The notes: generated from the sequence alone by a model not told the origin. A DNA stretch of 64,000 nt from Synaphobranchus kaupii (GCA_029718625.1 CM056387.1:34005863-34069862), one strand, 5' to 3'. Positions 47,288-60,302 are shown, counted from the stretch's first letter. Program-made: numbers and translations.

Positions 47288-48074
47288 TGAATGTAGGTAG
47301 GGAAAGGTCCATAATCGGCCAGACGCTGAATGCAGGTAGGGAAAGGTCCATAATCGGCCAGACGCTGAATGCAGGTAGGGAAAGGTCCATAATCGGCCAG
47401 ACGCTGAATGCAGGTAGGGAAAGGTCCTTAATCGGCCAGACGCTGAATGCAGGTAGGGAAAGGTCCATAATCGGCCAGACGCTGAATGCAGGTAGGGAAA
47501 GGTCCATAATCGGCCAGACGCTGAATGTAGGTAGGGAAAGGTCCATAATCGGCCAGACGCTGAATGCAGGTAGGGAAAGGTCCATAATCGGCCAGACGCT
47601 GAATGCAGGTAGGGAAAGGTCCATAATCGGCCAGACGCTGAATGCAGGTAGGGAAAGGTCCTTAATCGGCCAGACGCTGAATGCAGGTAGGGAAAGGTCC
47701 ATAATCGGGCAGACGCTGAATGCAGGTAGGGAAAGGTCCTTAAATCGGCCAGACGCTGAATGCAGGTAGGGAAAGGTCCTTAAATCGGCCAGACGCTGAA
47801 TGCAGGTAGGGAAAGGTCCTTAATCGGCCAGACGCTGAATGCAGGTAGGGAAAGGTCCATAATCGGCCAGACGCTGAATGCAGGTAGGGAAAGGTCCATA
47901 ATCGGCCAGACGCTGAATGCAGGTAGGGAAAGGTCCTTAATCGGCCAGACGCTGAATGCAGGTAGGGAAAGGTCCATAATCGGCCAGACGCTGAATGTAG
48001 GTAGGGAAAGGTCCATAATCGGCCAGACGCTGAATGCAGGTAGGGAAAGGTCCATAATCGGCCAGACGCTGAAT
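47288..48074. repeat. 39-bp minisatellite, about 20 copies
   Basis: The unit is GAATGCAGGTAGGGAAAGGT then CCATAATCGGCCAGACGCT (39 bases). Variants: ATGTAGG in a few units, CCTTAATC in others, and an extra A (TTAAATC) in two units near 47731 and 47781. Since 39 is a multiple of three, a 13-residue repeat (NAGRERSIIGQTL) is read on the plus strand, and a DLSLPAFSVWPIM type repeat on the minus. The TTAAATC indels shift the frame, arguing against selection for coding. Confidence 0.97.
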
Positions 48075-49812
48075 GAAAGCGAAGAAGCTGAAAATAATTT
48101 TTTATATTTTTCCCTTTCATATGAAAACTAATTTCTTCTAAGAGAAATGTATTTTCTGCTTTTGCAATACCCGTAGTCCTTAGTCGTGATGAATTTGAAA
48201 TGGTTGGTGAACCACTTCCTGAAGGTATCTTAATGGGCACGGCTAATTCAGGAACAGCGCCAGAAAGGAAGAAATTCATCTGAAAATGCTTCACATTCTC
48301 CCTCAGGTAGCAGCAGTGCCTGGAGAAGGAACATTGTGTCAGACACCCAGTAAAACTGATGCAAATGGTATAATTTATACGAGAACACCCCTCAACCTAA
48401 TACCCAGTCTCAGCGGAACATTAAAAGTTTTGCAGATAAGAGCAGGCCATTTAGTCCAACTTTACCTCCATCTTTGGCTCACCTTTGTCTAGATATTTAA
48501 AAAATGAAAATACATGATATTACCGGCATTTTAATAAGGAATAAAATAAATTAAATGATTAAACCAACAGAAACATGAACAACAAATGTAGCAAGAGTTA
48601 ATTTGGAGATAATTAAAAAAAGGTTTAATAATAAAACATCATAAAACAACCACAATAATAAATGTGTCGGGGGGGATGTAAATTAATATCAATACAATTT
48701 AAAAACACATTTGAACAGCTACAAAGATGAAGAGAGACTGAAAAGAGAGTGAAATTGTAATACAACTGGAATATGATCATCCCTCCATATTAGACTCAGA
48801 TCCATATTAGTCTTCAGTGACAACAAATCCCAGCAAGCCATTCCAAGATTACTGCTTTTCTCAATTGTTTACACACTGGGACTAGTACTACGGACTCAAT
48901 GATCAAAAAGATGAAGCTCATGTATCAAGTACTTGACTACTTCAAAAAAACGTCCAGAAGTTTGATTGCGTTCACTCACATTTCACTTCCTGTTAACACT
49001 TCACATCCATCTCCAACACTCCGACGCGGTATTAGCAATAATATCTCTCGCCTTCGCGGGGGAAAATACATTTTTGAAAATGTCAAACTGCAAACGCCGA
49101 CTTGACCCGCATTCATACCGCACCGGCGAAAACCCAAACTTCATAACGTTTTGATTATCTTTCAGAGTTTTATGATGCACGAAAGAGGCCGTGGGTGGCC
49201 TACGTTGGAATGCAATGGAGGGAGGAGGGAGAAGGAACAGGGCAAGACACCAAAAATATATGAAATCCGTACAATGATTGTCGGTCGACCATGGGTTGAG
49301 CGTGAGTGAGGCAGAGCAGCGGGTCCAGCCGAGTTTGAGCTGCTGTGCCTGACCGGCGGAGGGGGGGAGACGCAGGCACAGCCGCCGACCGCCATAAGGC
49401 CTCCGTCACCATGACAACCTAGCATCGATGGCCCTGACAACACTATCCATCTGCTTGCGTTTCTCGACTGGCTCCTGAAACAATCTCTCCCAATCGGGAG
49501 AGAGGGAGGGAGGGAGGGAGAGGGTGGACTCGTTTTGCAAGCGGGAGGCCACCCAACCATGACAGAACGGGCATGTTCTGCACTCGTTTGCCCGCTAAAA
49601 ACACAAGGCGAAAGTTGGCGAAGCACTTGTGAATGACGTCAAACACAGACGAGTGGTTCCAAATGAGCCATGCTGGTTTTTGGACCTTTTGATTTGCTTA
49701 TGATGCACGCCGTCGATTAGGGCACCTGTTTATACTCGATTCCAGCAGCGAGCTCCTCCCTCGCCTGCCACGTGATGCGGGACAGCCCGACATGGACAAA
49801 ACGAGTCCACCC

Positions 49813-49844
<32 letters not shown>

Positions 49845-50548
49845 TGTTTGGAATTCAACATTTATTTTCATGCTAACAGTGGATGGCCAGTCCATGTCAG
49901 AGGCAATAAAAAGAAGTTCAGTTTTACCATAAGGATAAATGGAATGATCAATAGGAACAGAGGCCCTTCTGTTATCCCTGTCACCCTCACCACAAAGCCT
50001 ACGATCCCATCTGTTATCTAGAGGAAGAACACAACATTGACACTCACCGCTTTACAGTTTACTGCTATGAAAACTGCCCTCGGTTCTACAAATCGCTAAG
50101 CCGACATACCTCTGCTGCCAGACCGCTGTTTTTCACCAAGGTCCAAAAATATGAACGAAGGAGGATCTTTAGGACTTAAAATCACAACTCGGACTCATTT
50201 CTCTGGATGTCTGTTGTAAGGACATGAGTAAGGTTCTAACCTCGCATCTCAAGTGAAGGTTTTTATTTAAACTGAACCTGCGATCCTTTTGCCCCACATT
50301 GCTTTAATCTGAAGCTGTTCCACAGTCATACTCAACACTGGCCCGATGTTCAGTGTGTTTTACCCACATCAGAGGCGAGGATCCTGTGTGAAATCTTTCC
50401 ATCAGATGCTGGAGCCCGGAGCGAGGCAGGCAAATTGACACCATGACTAAATGTATTAGTCTCCCAAAATATAACAGCATGGGTGCCAAAAATAGGACCC
50501 ACTTTTCTCCTCCCACATAAGCAACAAAGCAGAGTGTTACATAAAACA
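48075..50548. other. Unique sequence with short simple repeats
   Basis: A dispersed-repeat phrase (AGAGCAGGCCATTTAGTCCA) lies near 48440, the opposite strand of the 29.9-kb repeat. A GGGA tract lies at about 49499-49522 and a GA tract at 49817-49844. The stretch 49270-49400 is CpG-containing. No gene is supported. Confidence 0.4.
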
Positions 50549-51358
50549 TTGTATCTACAGACTGTTTATCCATAGACTACATCTACAGACAGTGTATCTA
50601 CAGACTACATCTACAGACAGTGCATCTACAGACTACATCTACAGACAGTGCATCTACAGACTACATCTACAGACCGTTTATCCACAGACTACATCTACAG
50701 ACAGTGCATCTACAGACTACATCTACAGACCGTTTATCCACAGACGACGTCTAGAGACAGCGTATCTACAGACTGCATCTACAGACAGTATCTACAAACT
50801 ACATATACAGTGTATCTACAGACCTTTTATCTACAGACAGTGTATCTACAGTCTGCATCTACAGACAGTTTATCTACAGACTACATCTACAGACAGTGTA
50901 TCTACAAACTACATATACAGACAGTATATCTACAGACTACATTTACAGTGTATCTACAGACTACATCTACAGGCTGTTTATCCACAGACTACATCTACAG
51001 ACAGTGTATCTACAGACTACATAAACAGACTGTCTATCTACAGATTACATATACAGATAGTGTATCTACAGACAACATCTACAGACAGTATCTACAGACT
51101 GCATCTACAGACAGTATCTCTACAGACTACATCTACAGACATTGTATCTACAAACTACATCTACAGACGATGTATCTAGACTACATCTACAGACTGTTTA
51201 TCCACAGACTACATCTACAGAGTGTATCCACAGACTACACCTACAGTGTATCTACATAATACATCTACAGACTGTTTATCTACAGACTACATCTACAGAG
51301 AGTGTATCTACAGACTACATATCTACACATTACATCTACACACACTACATCTAAACCA
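50549..51358. repeat. Irregular ~28-bp tandem array (CTACAGACTACAT-rich)
   Basis: Words ATCTACAGACTACATCTACA and GACAGTGTATCTACAGAC alternate through 810 bases, with a basic period near 28 and many deletions and substitutions. Smaller CTACAGA sub-repeats are visible inside the unit. Plus-strand frames of about 200 codons (Thr-Asp-Tyr-Ile-Tyr) are repeat read-through. Confidence 0.93.
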
Positions 51359-53989
51359 ATGCAACTACACACACTAGTAGAGTTTACTCACTTACTAGAG
51401 TAAATGACGAAAAACAAAAATAAAGTCCACATAATGAGATAAACAGTCCTAAGATTCCCAGGCACAGCCAGTTACCACATAATGATTTCACACTATTTGT
51501 GCAGGATTTGTACAGCGATGGTTTATGCCCCCTCCTGTCACAGAAAAACTGTGAGGCCACTTATCGCTATTTATCGCGCAGGTGACTCATCGGCGGCACT
51601 TGGACAGGCTCCCCGGGCCGGGCCGCAGCCCAGCCAACGGGCCCACGAGCGGGGCAGGAACAGGGCAGGAACGCTGTGCATTTTAGCAACCACCGTCCCT
51701 CCCACATCACGCTTCTCCGCAAGCCAGCAGCAACCTTCGGCTCGCTGTCGACGTCCGTTTCCCGCTGTCAACATCTGGCGGCCTGCGAGCGCCTGGCGCG
51801 TCGCCGGGAGGAGCAGATGTAGCAGCTGACTGCACAGCCGCGGGCCAACTTAAACCCTCCCGAAGCCTGGCGGGAACGTGGCCAACTGGTGTCCCGCCGC
51901 GGCTGCTGCCGCTGCTGCTCCTGCCGACTCCCGGGTACGGCTGGCTAATGACCCGGCAGAGGCCAAAGTTCCGGGCTGAAGCTGCTTTTACCACAAAGGT
52001 GCTCGGGAGTATTTAACTGTTCAGGTCCACACTGAAGACACTGCAGCAAGGGCCAAAGAAAAACATGCGCCCCTTTTCAGACCCACTGATATGTGGGAAA
52101 CTTGCTTGGCATTAGGGGCCTAGTTTACTAAGACCCAGAGCATGTGCAAAACCTCTTGCCAGGCGCAAAACCAATAACATGGGCAATGATTGGTCATGGT
52201 ATTTGTCTTGTACCAATCAGTGGTTGTGTTATTAGTTTTGCGTGTGCTAAAAGATGTTGCACAAAGGGGAAAATGTCAACTGCTCTGATGTATATATACT
52301 GCACATATATATATATATATATATTTATAGACAGAACAGAATATATATTCCCCTTGAGTTGTGTTGTCATGGCAACCCACCAGCAGTTGCCTTGATGCGG
52401 TTTTCACAAAGGTTCATTTTTCCACAGAAGCATTCCTTTATTTGCAGGAATGAAGGAATAAAACTGCTTTTATTCTTTTTCTTGTTTTGCTTCCATCTTT
52501 CCTGCAAAGACACGGTGGACTGCGGCACCTGTTTCCAGACGGCTTTTAAAATTAACTGCAGTGTCATTTCTTTCTTTTTTTTATTATTTGGGCCAGTTGT
52601 AGCTAGAGAAGAAAGGAGAGAAGAGGACAGGAGAGTCAGTGCCAAATGGGGGTTATTCCCCGCCCCCCACCCCAGAGTGTGCAAATACACGATAACCCTG
52701 ATTGGATTCCGTCGTCCTTCATTGTACTGAACAGCTGAGGAGTGTCAGAATATAAAACCTTTATAACGTTGCACTGTGCAGGATTTTTAGCCTTGCTGTA
52801 GTCCTGAGTTTACAATCAAAGAAGTCTACTCCTCCGTCCCAAACCCCGCCCACTCGCCTCCGTTCGGCCAAGAAACACAGTTAAGCACAGCAAGCAAAAT
52901 GTCAAGCGAAGATAAAATAAAAATAACTTTTTTAGCAACGTGCACGCATTGGTCTATGTGGATGGTAACAGTAATTAGGCAGTGTTATAATGATTAAATA
53001 AAGGCTATTCGACACGCTTCAGCCAAAGCTTATAAAAGAGAGAAGGTGCTCTCAGTATGGGAGAGTGAATATCAGTCCAGAGTAAATGCTGAAGCACTTG
53101 TGATAGAATTAAGCACGTTTATTAAATACGAGGGACGTTTCGACTTGGCACTTTCTTCAGAGTCAACAGGTGATATAATGATCTTTAAGTACTATAAGTG
53201 CACCTCGCAGGAACATTGTTACTGTAATGAGTGTTTTTCCTTGTTCAGTATTTAGCTAACGTTACTCTGAAGATTAATTTACAACTGGAATGCAAAGATT
53301 GAACCGTGTGTGGAATAAGTAACATTAGCAGATCATAGCTAGCTAATACTTTACCCTTGTAAATACTTTTTCATGAAGATATTTGTATACAAATATTATT
53401 TATTTTCTCAAATACAATGTTATATTAATTAAATTCCCACCTAACGTAAGCTGGATAGACAGAGGTAACGTTACTTACAGGTCCGACAGAAAACAGAAAC
53501 GCTCCAATTCTGCCTCCCTTTTCATCCCCTTGCTAAACTTTAGCGGTTGCCTATTGAAAAATATTTCTGCCATTTCGCCATTTCGGCTTGTTTGGCTTCA
53601 TCGTGATCCGCTTCTTCAACTCCGCCATTACAGCAGCTAGCTTCCAACGAACACTCTGCTGAAAGTAACCTGATCCCACTCCACAGGCTCTGTAGCCACA
53701 CCCACCCCTCCACACACAGAAATGAGCGCCACGACCCAGAAACGTCCCGAACACATCTCAGAACGTCCAGTCCAAAAACTAGACAGTCCACATCAAAGCG
53801 CCAAGTAAACAAATAAACTAATGTTTCCATGACAACGACTCTGTGTACTTGACTGTTTCTTCTTGTGACCTTTCTATGTGTATTTTGTTTCTAGCTAAAC
53901 ATATTATTTACTTATTGGCATATTTGTTACCGAGTGGTCTAAATATAACGTAGCTATCCTGTTAACATTGGCTTCACTCGTCACTTGTT
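51359..53989. other. Unique sequence with a GC-rich island
   Basis: A GC- and CpG-rich island spans about 51570-51985. Frames on both strands are open there because of composition. An AT tract lies at 52305-52324. From 52780 to 53260 a repeat-poor stretch contains short frames (for example 53046-53255, plus) that I do not recognise. Confidence 0.35.
51570..51985. promoter_or_regulatory. CpG-island-like stretch
   Basis: Roughly 400 bases of high GC with many CpG, bordered by AT-rich sequence. It could be a promoter or a GC-rich exon, but no protein motif was recognised in any frame. Composition by eye. Confidence 0.3.
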
Positions 53990-54017
53990 TTTTACAGTAA
54001 CTAGCTTCGTTAACGTT

Positions 54018-54149
54018 ATGTCTGACAGTGACAGCGATGCCGTTGTGGCACTATTCGCCGTACTTCTAGTGAAGAGGAGACGACAAAAACGGCGAAGAAT
54101 GAAGAGGACAATATTTTCCAATCCGCTGTGCTGCTTCATGATTGGTTAA
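54018..54149 (+). other. Short frame reminiscent of a transposase start
   Basis: A 43-codon frame begins with a Ser-Asp-rich segment, then a hydrophobic patch and a basic block (KRRRQKRRRMKR). Fish PIF/Harbinger nucleases often begin in a similar way, so this could be a deletion derivative of such an element. The evidence is weak: no inverted ends were found, and the frame stops soon after. Confidence 0.2.
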
Positions 54150-55904
54150 GAGAATATGTTTCCTCTATTACGTAGCCTACGTTTTAAAACGGTTCTAAAA
54201 CTCCGGGTTTAAAACTTGACACGGTCAATTTCGGAAACGCTGGCCGATGAGAGCAGACGTTCTAAAACTGGACAGTACACACCGCTAAAATTTATTGAAA
54301 AAACGTTCTAAAACCGTCCCGTCCCATCCCGTCTGGTCTCCTCTCGGCTGTTTGATGTAGACTGGGCTTAAGTGAAAATCCAGCATAGTGCACCATTAAC
54401 AGTCTGCAATTATGGGCTTCTGTAGCCCTTTTGAAAAACAACTTGAGAACCTTTTTAGTCCTCTCGCTAATGTCATCCATTCCATTTGTTTGACTTGTTC
54501 ATCACTGCTTTAAATCGACTATGAATAAACATTTCTTACTCTGAGAGTTCAGTCAGAGCTGCCTTTCAGTAATGCAGGGACGTGTGTCATGATAAGAAAA
54601 GGCCATTTTAACCTTCCAGGAACTATTTAGGGGAATGTGGAGGTGAACTTAGAGAACAGCAATTCAAGGATAACGGTGGTAAAAAGTCATCAGTGCAGCA
54701 AAAGGGTCGCATTTATGAAAGTTTCTTAATGTCACATTTCAGCGCACATTACTTTTGTCTAAAAGGTCTTTCAGGGAACAATCTCCAATGACTTAATGCA
54801 GCCTGGGGCCACTGCAAAAGTCAAAAAGGTAATCAAACTTTAATGGGGAATGGAGAGGAAAAAAAAAAAAAAAAACTTTCAGCGGCTTCCTGCTTGCTTT
54901 TTAATTGATCTATTAAACTACAGACCAAGGGAGTCAGCTCGAGAGTCTCATTCTCCTGTGTCCTCTTCTTTTGCAAGCTATGAGGGGAACTCAGGCCTGG
55001 ACCAATATATGGGCACATTTACAAATGATTACTGCTTTAAGATATTACAATATATTATTCTTTTTAAGCCTTTAAGGTGTAAAATCACAAACACGTGGTT
55101 AGAATGTTCTTAACTGAACATTCTAATGCTGACATAACAATCACTACTTGCAAGCAATGAAGAACACTGACATTGCGAAAAACCTACACTTCAAAAGGGT
55201 TTAAAGCATACACTGCTGGAAATATATTAATTATATTTTACAAAAAAGGCAAAATGTATAAATATGTTGTAGAATATTGGATTTCTGTAAGGGCGGGATC
55301 TTTACATTTAGACTTTTGCTTTCTTTCCGATTCCTGTAGCGTTGCATAGTCCGTGTGCCATGTTTACCAGATCAGAGAATGTGGAGGTCTCTCGTATATG
55401 TTAATACGTGAGCAGCAATGGAGGCATAACAAATGAAAAACAATTCAGCGCTCTTTGAAGGTAGAAAGACCCGTAGATATTTAGAGGTTTAAACTCTTCT
55501 CTTGAAATTATTTTCTATGCTGTTGGAAACAAAGAATACAAAATGTTTTGTATCTCATGTATCTAAATACAAAAAAAAAATCACATCAAGTGATGCATTT
55601 GCAATGTGATTCTGCTTGATGTTGTTTTCATCTTCAAGGCAAATTAAATGGCAAAGAAAGAGACAGGTTTAACTCCTACGAGTGCATGCAGAACGCACGA
55701 AACGCAGCATTTGCCAACTCTCTGGCTGATCCCTGTCATCTGTGGGTGTCCAATTAGCTGCGCCGGAACACGCGTCAGGGGGCCGGCCTATGGGCATGCC
55801 AACTGTCACTCAGATTAGAGCAGGCAGGCTGTGCAGAGAAACATCTTTTTAGCCAGCAGGAAATAAAATCACGGTTTGTATTCCACAACTGTATTGTATT
55901 CAAC
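54150..55904. other. Unique sequence, nothing recognised
   Basis: A-runs at 54860-54876 and AT-rich blocks; no gene, RNA or clear repeat. Confidence 0.4.
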
Positions 55905-56015
55905 AAATTAACTAATCATGGTCTTCAATCAAGTAGAATCAGGTGTCTCAGTGCTGGGTTAAAACAAAAAACCCGCACCCACACTGTCCCCTTTTCAGAT
56001 AAGGTTTCCCACCCT
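55905..56015 (-). mobile_element. hAT-type MITE half
   Basis: The minus strand begins CCAGGGTGGGAAACCTTATC and contains GGGTGCGGG and AACCCAGCACTGAGACACCT, phrases typical of a fish hAT-type MITE family. Only one end is present. Confidence 0.4.
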
Positions 56016-57192
56016 GGCCCTAAAATGATCACGACGCGTTCTGAAAGAACAAAATTGTGACGTCAATGACAGAAGAAAAATAATAAATCAGTAACACCAA
56101 ATAATCAGGAATGACCAAAGGGGAACGACAGAAGCAATGAACCTATGCCACCCCCCACCCACCCCTAGCCCCCCAGCCCCCCAGCCCCCACCCCAGGGCA
56201 CTGGAATACAGCTGATGACTAATCGAGAAGGTCAAAGTCCAGGCAGATGACTGCTGATCATCACACAAACACAAACTTTGCACTGACCATTGATTAAATT
56301 CTGCATGCACTAACATACCATAAGGAGGAGACTCGCAGCCCAGCCACTCCACGGGCAGTACAGGGTCGTACTAATAAGCGTGTGAATCCGTGCTGGCCTA
56401 GAGGTGTCATTCCCTTGGTCAGGGGTTCCCATGCTGCAACTGAGCCCAGTGTGGAAACCCCAGAGAAGAGAGAGAGAGAGTGTGACAGGCCTGGGGGCAA
56501 TCGAGCTGCTCCTGGTTAGAAGGAAAGATTGTTGCTGTGTTTTATATAGAGAGAAAGAGCGAGAAAGAGAGAGAGAGATGAATGCATCTCTTTGATGTGC
56601 ACCTTGTACGTACATTGCGTCCTTAACTTTGACTTTGTAAACAATTGCACGCCTCAGTGCATTTCTTTCGGTCACAGTTTGGAAAGTTCATGGCGATGGC
56701 CGATGACCTCACCACACCATTTGCCTGAAGAGAGAAAAGACACTCAGAAGACAGAAGCACTTAACCGAGAGTGAAAATTGAGCATAAATTGATTGAATCC
56801 AGGTCTGCCTCTGTCCTTCAAGACTGGGTATGCGGTATAGACTACAAGCGCTCAGACAAGATGGAGGCCGCCCAGCAGAACCACCCTCAGACCAGACTAT
56901 GTACTGATGACACAGGTGTTCATGAAAAGGTTTTTAAGACAGATCTTTGACTCGGCACTTCTTGTTCTCTGGATTTCCATGCCTGTTTCCATGATTTCTG
57001 CTGGTAACAGGATAGTCTGGTAGCATGTGAAAGCCATACCTGTGGTATCTTTACCCATGCCCCTTCATGAATACTCATTAATTCATTGCATTAAGTATCC
57101 CAGCAGTGAATGAAATATCTCTGTTGAGGCCCAGGAACTTTGACCTGATGATGTCACAATCAGGATATAAATATTTTAAGGGTGCAGGGTTT
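56016..57192. other. Unique sequence with a C-rich (G4 on minus) tract
   Basis: At 56148-56197 repeated CCCCC blocks separated by one to four bases could form a quadruplex on the minus strand. GA tracts lie near 56466-56480 and 56550-56578. No gene supported. Confidence 0.45.
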
Positions 57193-57384
57193 TAGAGGTG
57201 AAGTCCAGGAGTCAGAAAGTAAACATCCTGCCATGTGTTTCTTCCACCCATGAACTCAGCCAGCTGATTTCACTAATTAGTTCTACCGCCTGGCTGAGGA
57301 ATTGGACTAATTAGCAAATCCAGGTGATTGGAACAAAATACAGGGGAGAACCTTTACTTTATGAACCTGGACTTTCCACCTCTG
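57193..57384. mobile_element. hAT-like MITE
   Basis: The left TAGAGGTGAAGTCCAGGAGT then CAGAAAGTAAA is complementary to the right TTTACTTTATGAACCTGGAC then TTTCCACCTCTG, allowing a few mismatches. The inside includes ATGAACTCAGCCAGCTGATT and AATTGGACTAATTAGCAAAT, recognised as a dispersed fish MITE. No clean target duplication was found. Length 192 bases. Confidence 0.65.
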
Positions 57385-59437
57385 TCTGGGGCTCAAACGT
57401 TATTTATCCCCGCGGAAACATTCCGTTCCCTTACAATGAAAAAAAGGAACCCAGCATGTTAGAAGGCATGTTAAATTATATACGAGTGATCTGTGAACTT
57501 TAACACAGCTTAAAATCCTCTTAAGAGCAAACGCTGAAGATGAATTATCTGTGCCAGCGTAGGCCCAAGGCAATTCTGCAGACAGTTATGCTTCTGACTG
57601 TTCTGACGAGATGGGGTGTTATTTCAGTTGGGGTTCTCGACAGTTGTCGAGAGTGAGTCACGCCCAGTCTGTGAACACAGAGAGAGAGAGAGGTAAAATA
57701 GCGCTGACGGAAAATCAGACCCAATCGCAGCGTCCTTAGGCTCCGACAGGCAGACAATGAACGGCCCTCTTTGAGGTCCTAGTTTAGAGTGATGCACGGG
57801 AATGAATAGAGCACTACAGGAGAGGGCTGATATGGATAGACCATTCATGTGCATTATACCTTTAAGTCCAAGCGTAATTTTCACTCAAACCGAACATGTT
57901 TGGCGGGTAGCAGTTCATGGACCAGCAGGGCACTACAGTGAGACATTTCAAAAAGGTCATTAAATACAGCAGCACGGGCCTTTGGTCTTTTGTTGGGGAA
58001 CGGCTTCGTGTTTTTAATTGGAGTGGAATTACAACTTTTGTTTTCTTTAAAATGAACAAACAGAGACCACGTCCCGAAGACTGCTCGCAGCTGAGACACA
58101 TGCAATGCAGAGAGATGTGAACGGCTTTATTAATTTCTTTGTATCGTAAAATGAATAAAATGTCATCAAAGGCACAAACTCCTTTTGAAGAGTGGAGTGA
58201 TTCATCACATTCTCTTTCAGTGTTTCCACGGCGATAGAGGTTGACACCACGATGTTAGTCATTTTACAATTCAGAAATATTGATCACTGGGCTATTTTTT
58301 AAACGCTACCGTGGCCACCTGTCCTACTGAAGGAACAGTGTCACTTTCACCTTTGTATGTCATTAAAGTGCCTCATAAAAGGAAAACACAACTTTATAAA
58401 TACCACCCACTTCTCTTAAGCTGATGGCAGACGGTATAATACGCCATTAAATTCTGACATTAATCAATGTGAAAGTGTCCGCTCTGTGCAGCTATATTGA
58501 ACTGTGATTAATCAATGACACTGCGCTTTCCCATTTCCAATCACGCTATCTTATTCTTAGGTAAACCTTGACAAAGGGCTTTTTTCCTTCTTCTGTGGAG
58601 TCGTTTTGGCATCACACTCAAACAGTCACTGGCACTCATGTCATTGTGAGACAATAAAAAAAATATATAGGCTTGGCAGAATTAGTTTCACAAATAATTT
58701 GGATAGGTTTCCACCCAACGCTTCTCACTAGTTCTGCGGGAGAGAATTCGGTCTTTCTTTCCGCTCCTTAGTTCTGCGATTACTGCACTCTATTGCCCTG
58801 GCAAAGATGATTTTAATCAATGCGTCACAGCTATTGAGCTCCTCAAAATTGCCTTTAACAAAAAGCCTTCTGGTACTGCGTGGCTGCGAGGCAACGCTAC
58901 AACGCAATTTATGCACGTTGGCGGTTGTCGTCTGCATGTTAATGTACTGTGAAGAATAAAGGCTACGATGAACAGCCGCCGTCACAGCGATCGTTCAAGC
59001 GCTACCAACGCGAGAAGCCAAGGTGCCACCGGCAGTGTGAATAACCGTGATTGCATTTATGCCGTTTCGGACGTGGCCAGGACTAAACGACTGACTGTCT
59101 GTCTATTTTGTACTCGACAGATTCTTGGTAGTAGCCCTGGAAGAGTGCAATCAGAGAGGCCTTGTTTCGAGTGGAGCCTTCAGTGGTATCCACAGAATTT
59201 TCTCTGATCTCAGTCTTGAGCCATTTTTGTAGCCCGTGCAGGAACCCCAAAAAAATAACACATTTTTCGATCTCTTACTGGGCATTTTTGGTTTTCGCTT
59301 TTGTGTCGTGGATTCCGCACAGTCCATGTCAAAATTAAATTTAATTAGAAAATTATACTTTCCCTATTTTAAAGGTCACTTAAGTGCAGGAATGTGAAGT
59401 CTCTGGGTTTATTTAATCCCTGCTAAACCGTTATCCC
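57385..59437. other. Unique sequence with an enhancer-like stretch
   Basis: The stretch 58130-58560 is repeat-free and contains two near-identical homeodomain/PBX-type cores (ATTAATCAATG at about 58459 and 58508). No exon recognised. Confidence 0.35.
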
Positions 59438-59506
59438 AGGGGTGTCGGACTCATTTCCCTGAGGTCCGCGCGCGTGCATATTTTGCTGGGAACAAAAATT
59501 GTGACC
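59438..59506 (+). mobile_element. hAT-type MITE end, fragment
   Basis: CAGGGGTGTCGGACTCATTT then CCTGAGGTCCG resembles the terminal part of a fish hAT MITE (CAGGGGTG start). The opposite end was not found. Confidence 0.35.
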
Positions 59507-59777
59507 TTTTAAGATTTAGTAAATGATGTGTCACTTCTCAAGACTGTTGCTGTGTTTTCTTTAACTGTTATTAAACACATTTAGACACAATAAATTAAAT
59601 CTAAGCTTAAGAATTAAATCTGAATCTTGGGCAGCCAGGATTGGAGTTCAACCTTTGACCTCCCATAAACTGTCTTCAGATGAGCTTGGGTGTATTATTC
59701 ACAGAGATCACCAAGGGGGTTGCACTAGCAGTGGACCACATACAGGGGGCAGCGCATCTCAGGACCTTGGTGATTTA

Positions 59778-60302
59778 TGCCGGATTTACACCAAAAGAGT
59801 TTTGCTGCGTAGTGTCGCAGGTATGCGCCGCTTGTACTGAAAATGAAAGCGTTTAAATTCGTGACGCGGGCGTTCCCTCTTGGTGTCAGTCAGGTTCGGA
59901 GGAGATTCGCTTCAGATTTCATTTGCCTTCTGTAGCTACAGCATAGTTAGTTTGCAAGCTAGGTAAAACGGTTTTCAGCTTGTTTAGTTAAGCGAGCTAT
60001 GCAAACTGGGACAAAACTTAAGCAAATTATATAGAATAGCCGAAGCATTTATGAAAAGCCAGAACGACAGTTTGAAGGGAAGTGACGTGTTCTAGTGAGA
60101 TGACCCTCCTCCTTTCATACGATTGGTTGCGCACTGGCTGGTCATCGCGATTTGCGCAGAAGTTAAAATATTTTTAGCTTGCGCGAACAGTGCGGTACTC
60201 GCGATTCGCACCGCTCCCAGCGGCACCGGCAGAATCGCGCCTTGTTGCTCTCTCTCCACTGGAATTGACTGAGCGGGACTGCCACTCGGTGTAAATCCGG
60301 GG
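59778..60302. mobile_element. PIF/Harbinger-like MITE
   Basis: The 525-base segment has inverted ends TGCCGGATTTACACC (59778-59792) and GGTGTAAATCCGGGG (60288-60302), 13 of 15 matching, flanked by TTA at 59775-59777 and 60303-60305. A 3-base TTA duplication with short GC-rich ends fits PIF/Harbinger. It is CpG-containing and has no transposase. Confidence 0.7.

Noticed and set aside
49160..49626. 154-codon minus-strand frame
   Set aside because: Driven by CpG-rich and GGGA-repeat composition; no domain recognised.
50592..51259. Frames of about 200 codons rich in Thr-Asp-Tyr-Ile
   Set aside because: Read-through of the irregular 28-bp array; overlapping frames give similar peptides.
54018..54149. 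PIF/Harbinger transposase gene
   Set aside because: Only a short basic N-terminus-like frame; no catalytic region or inverted ends, so listed only as a weak trace.
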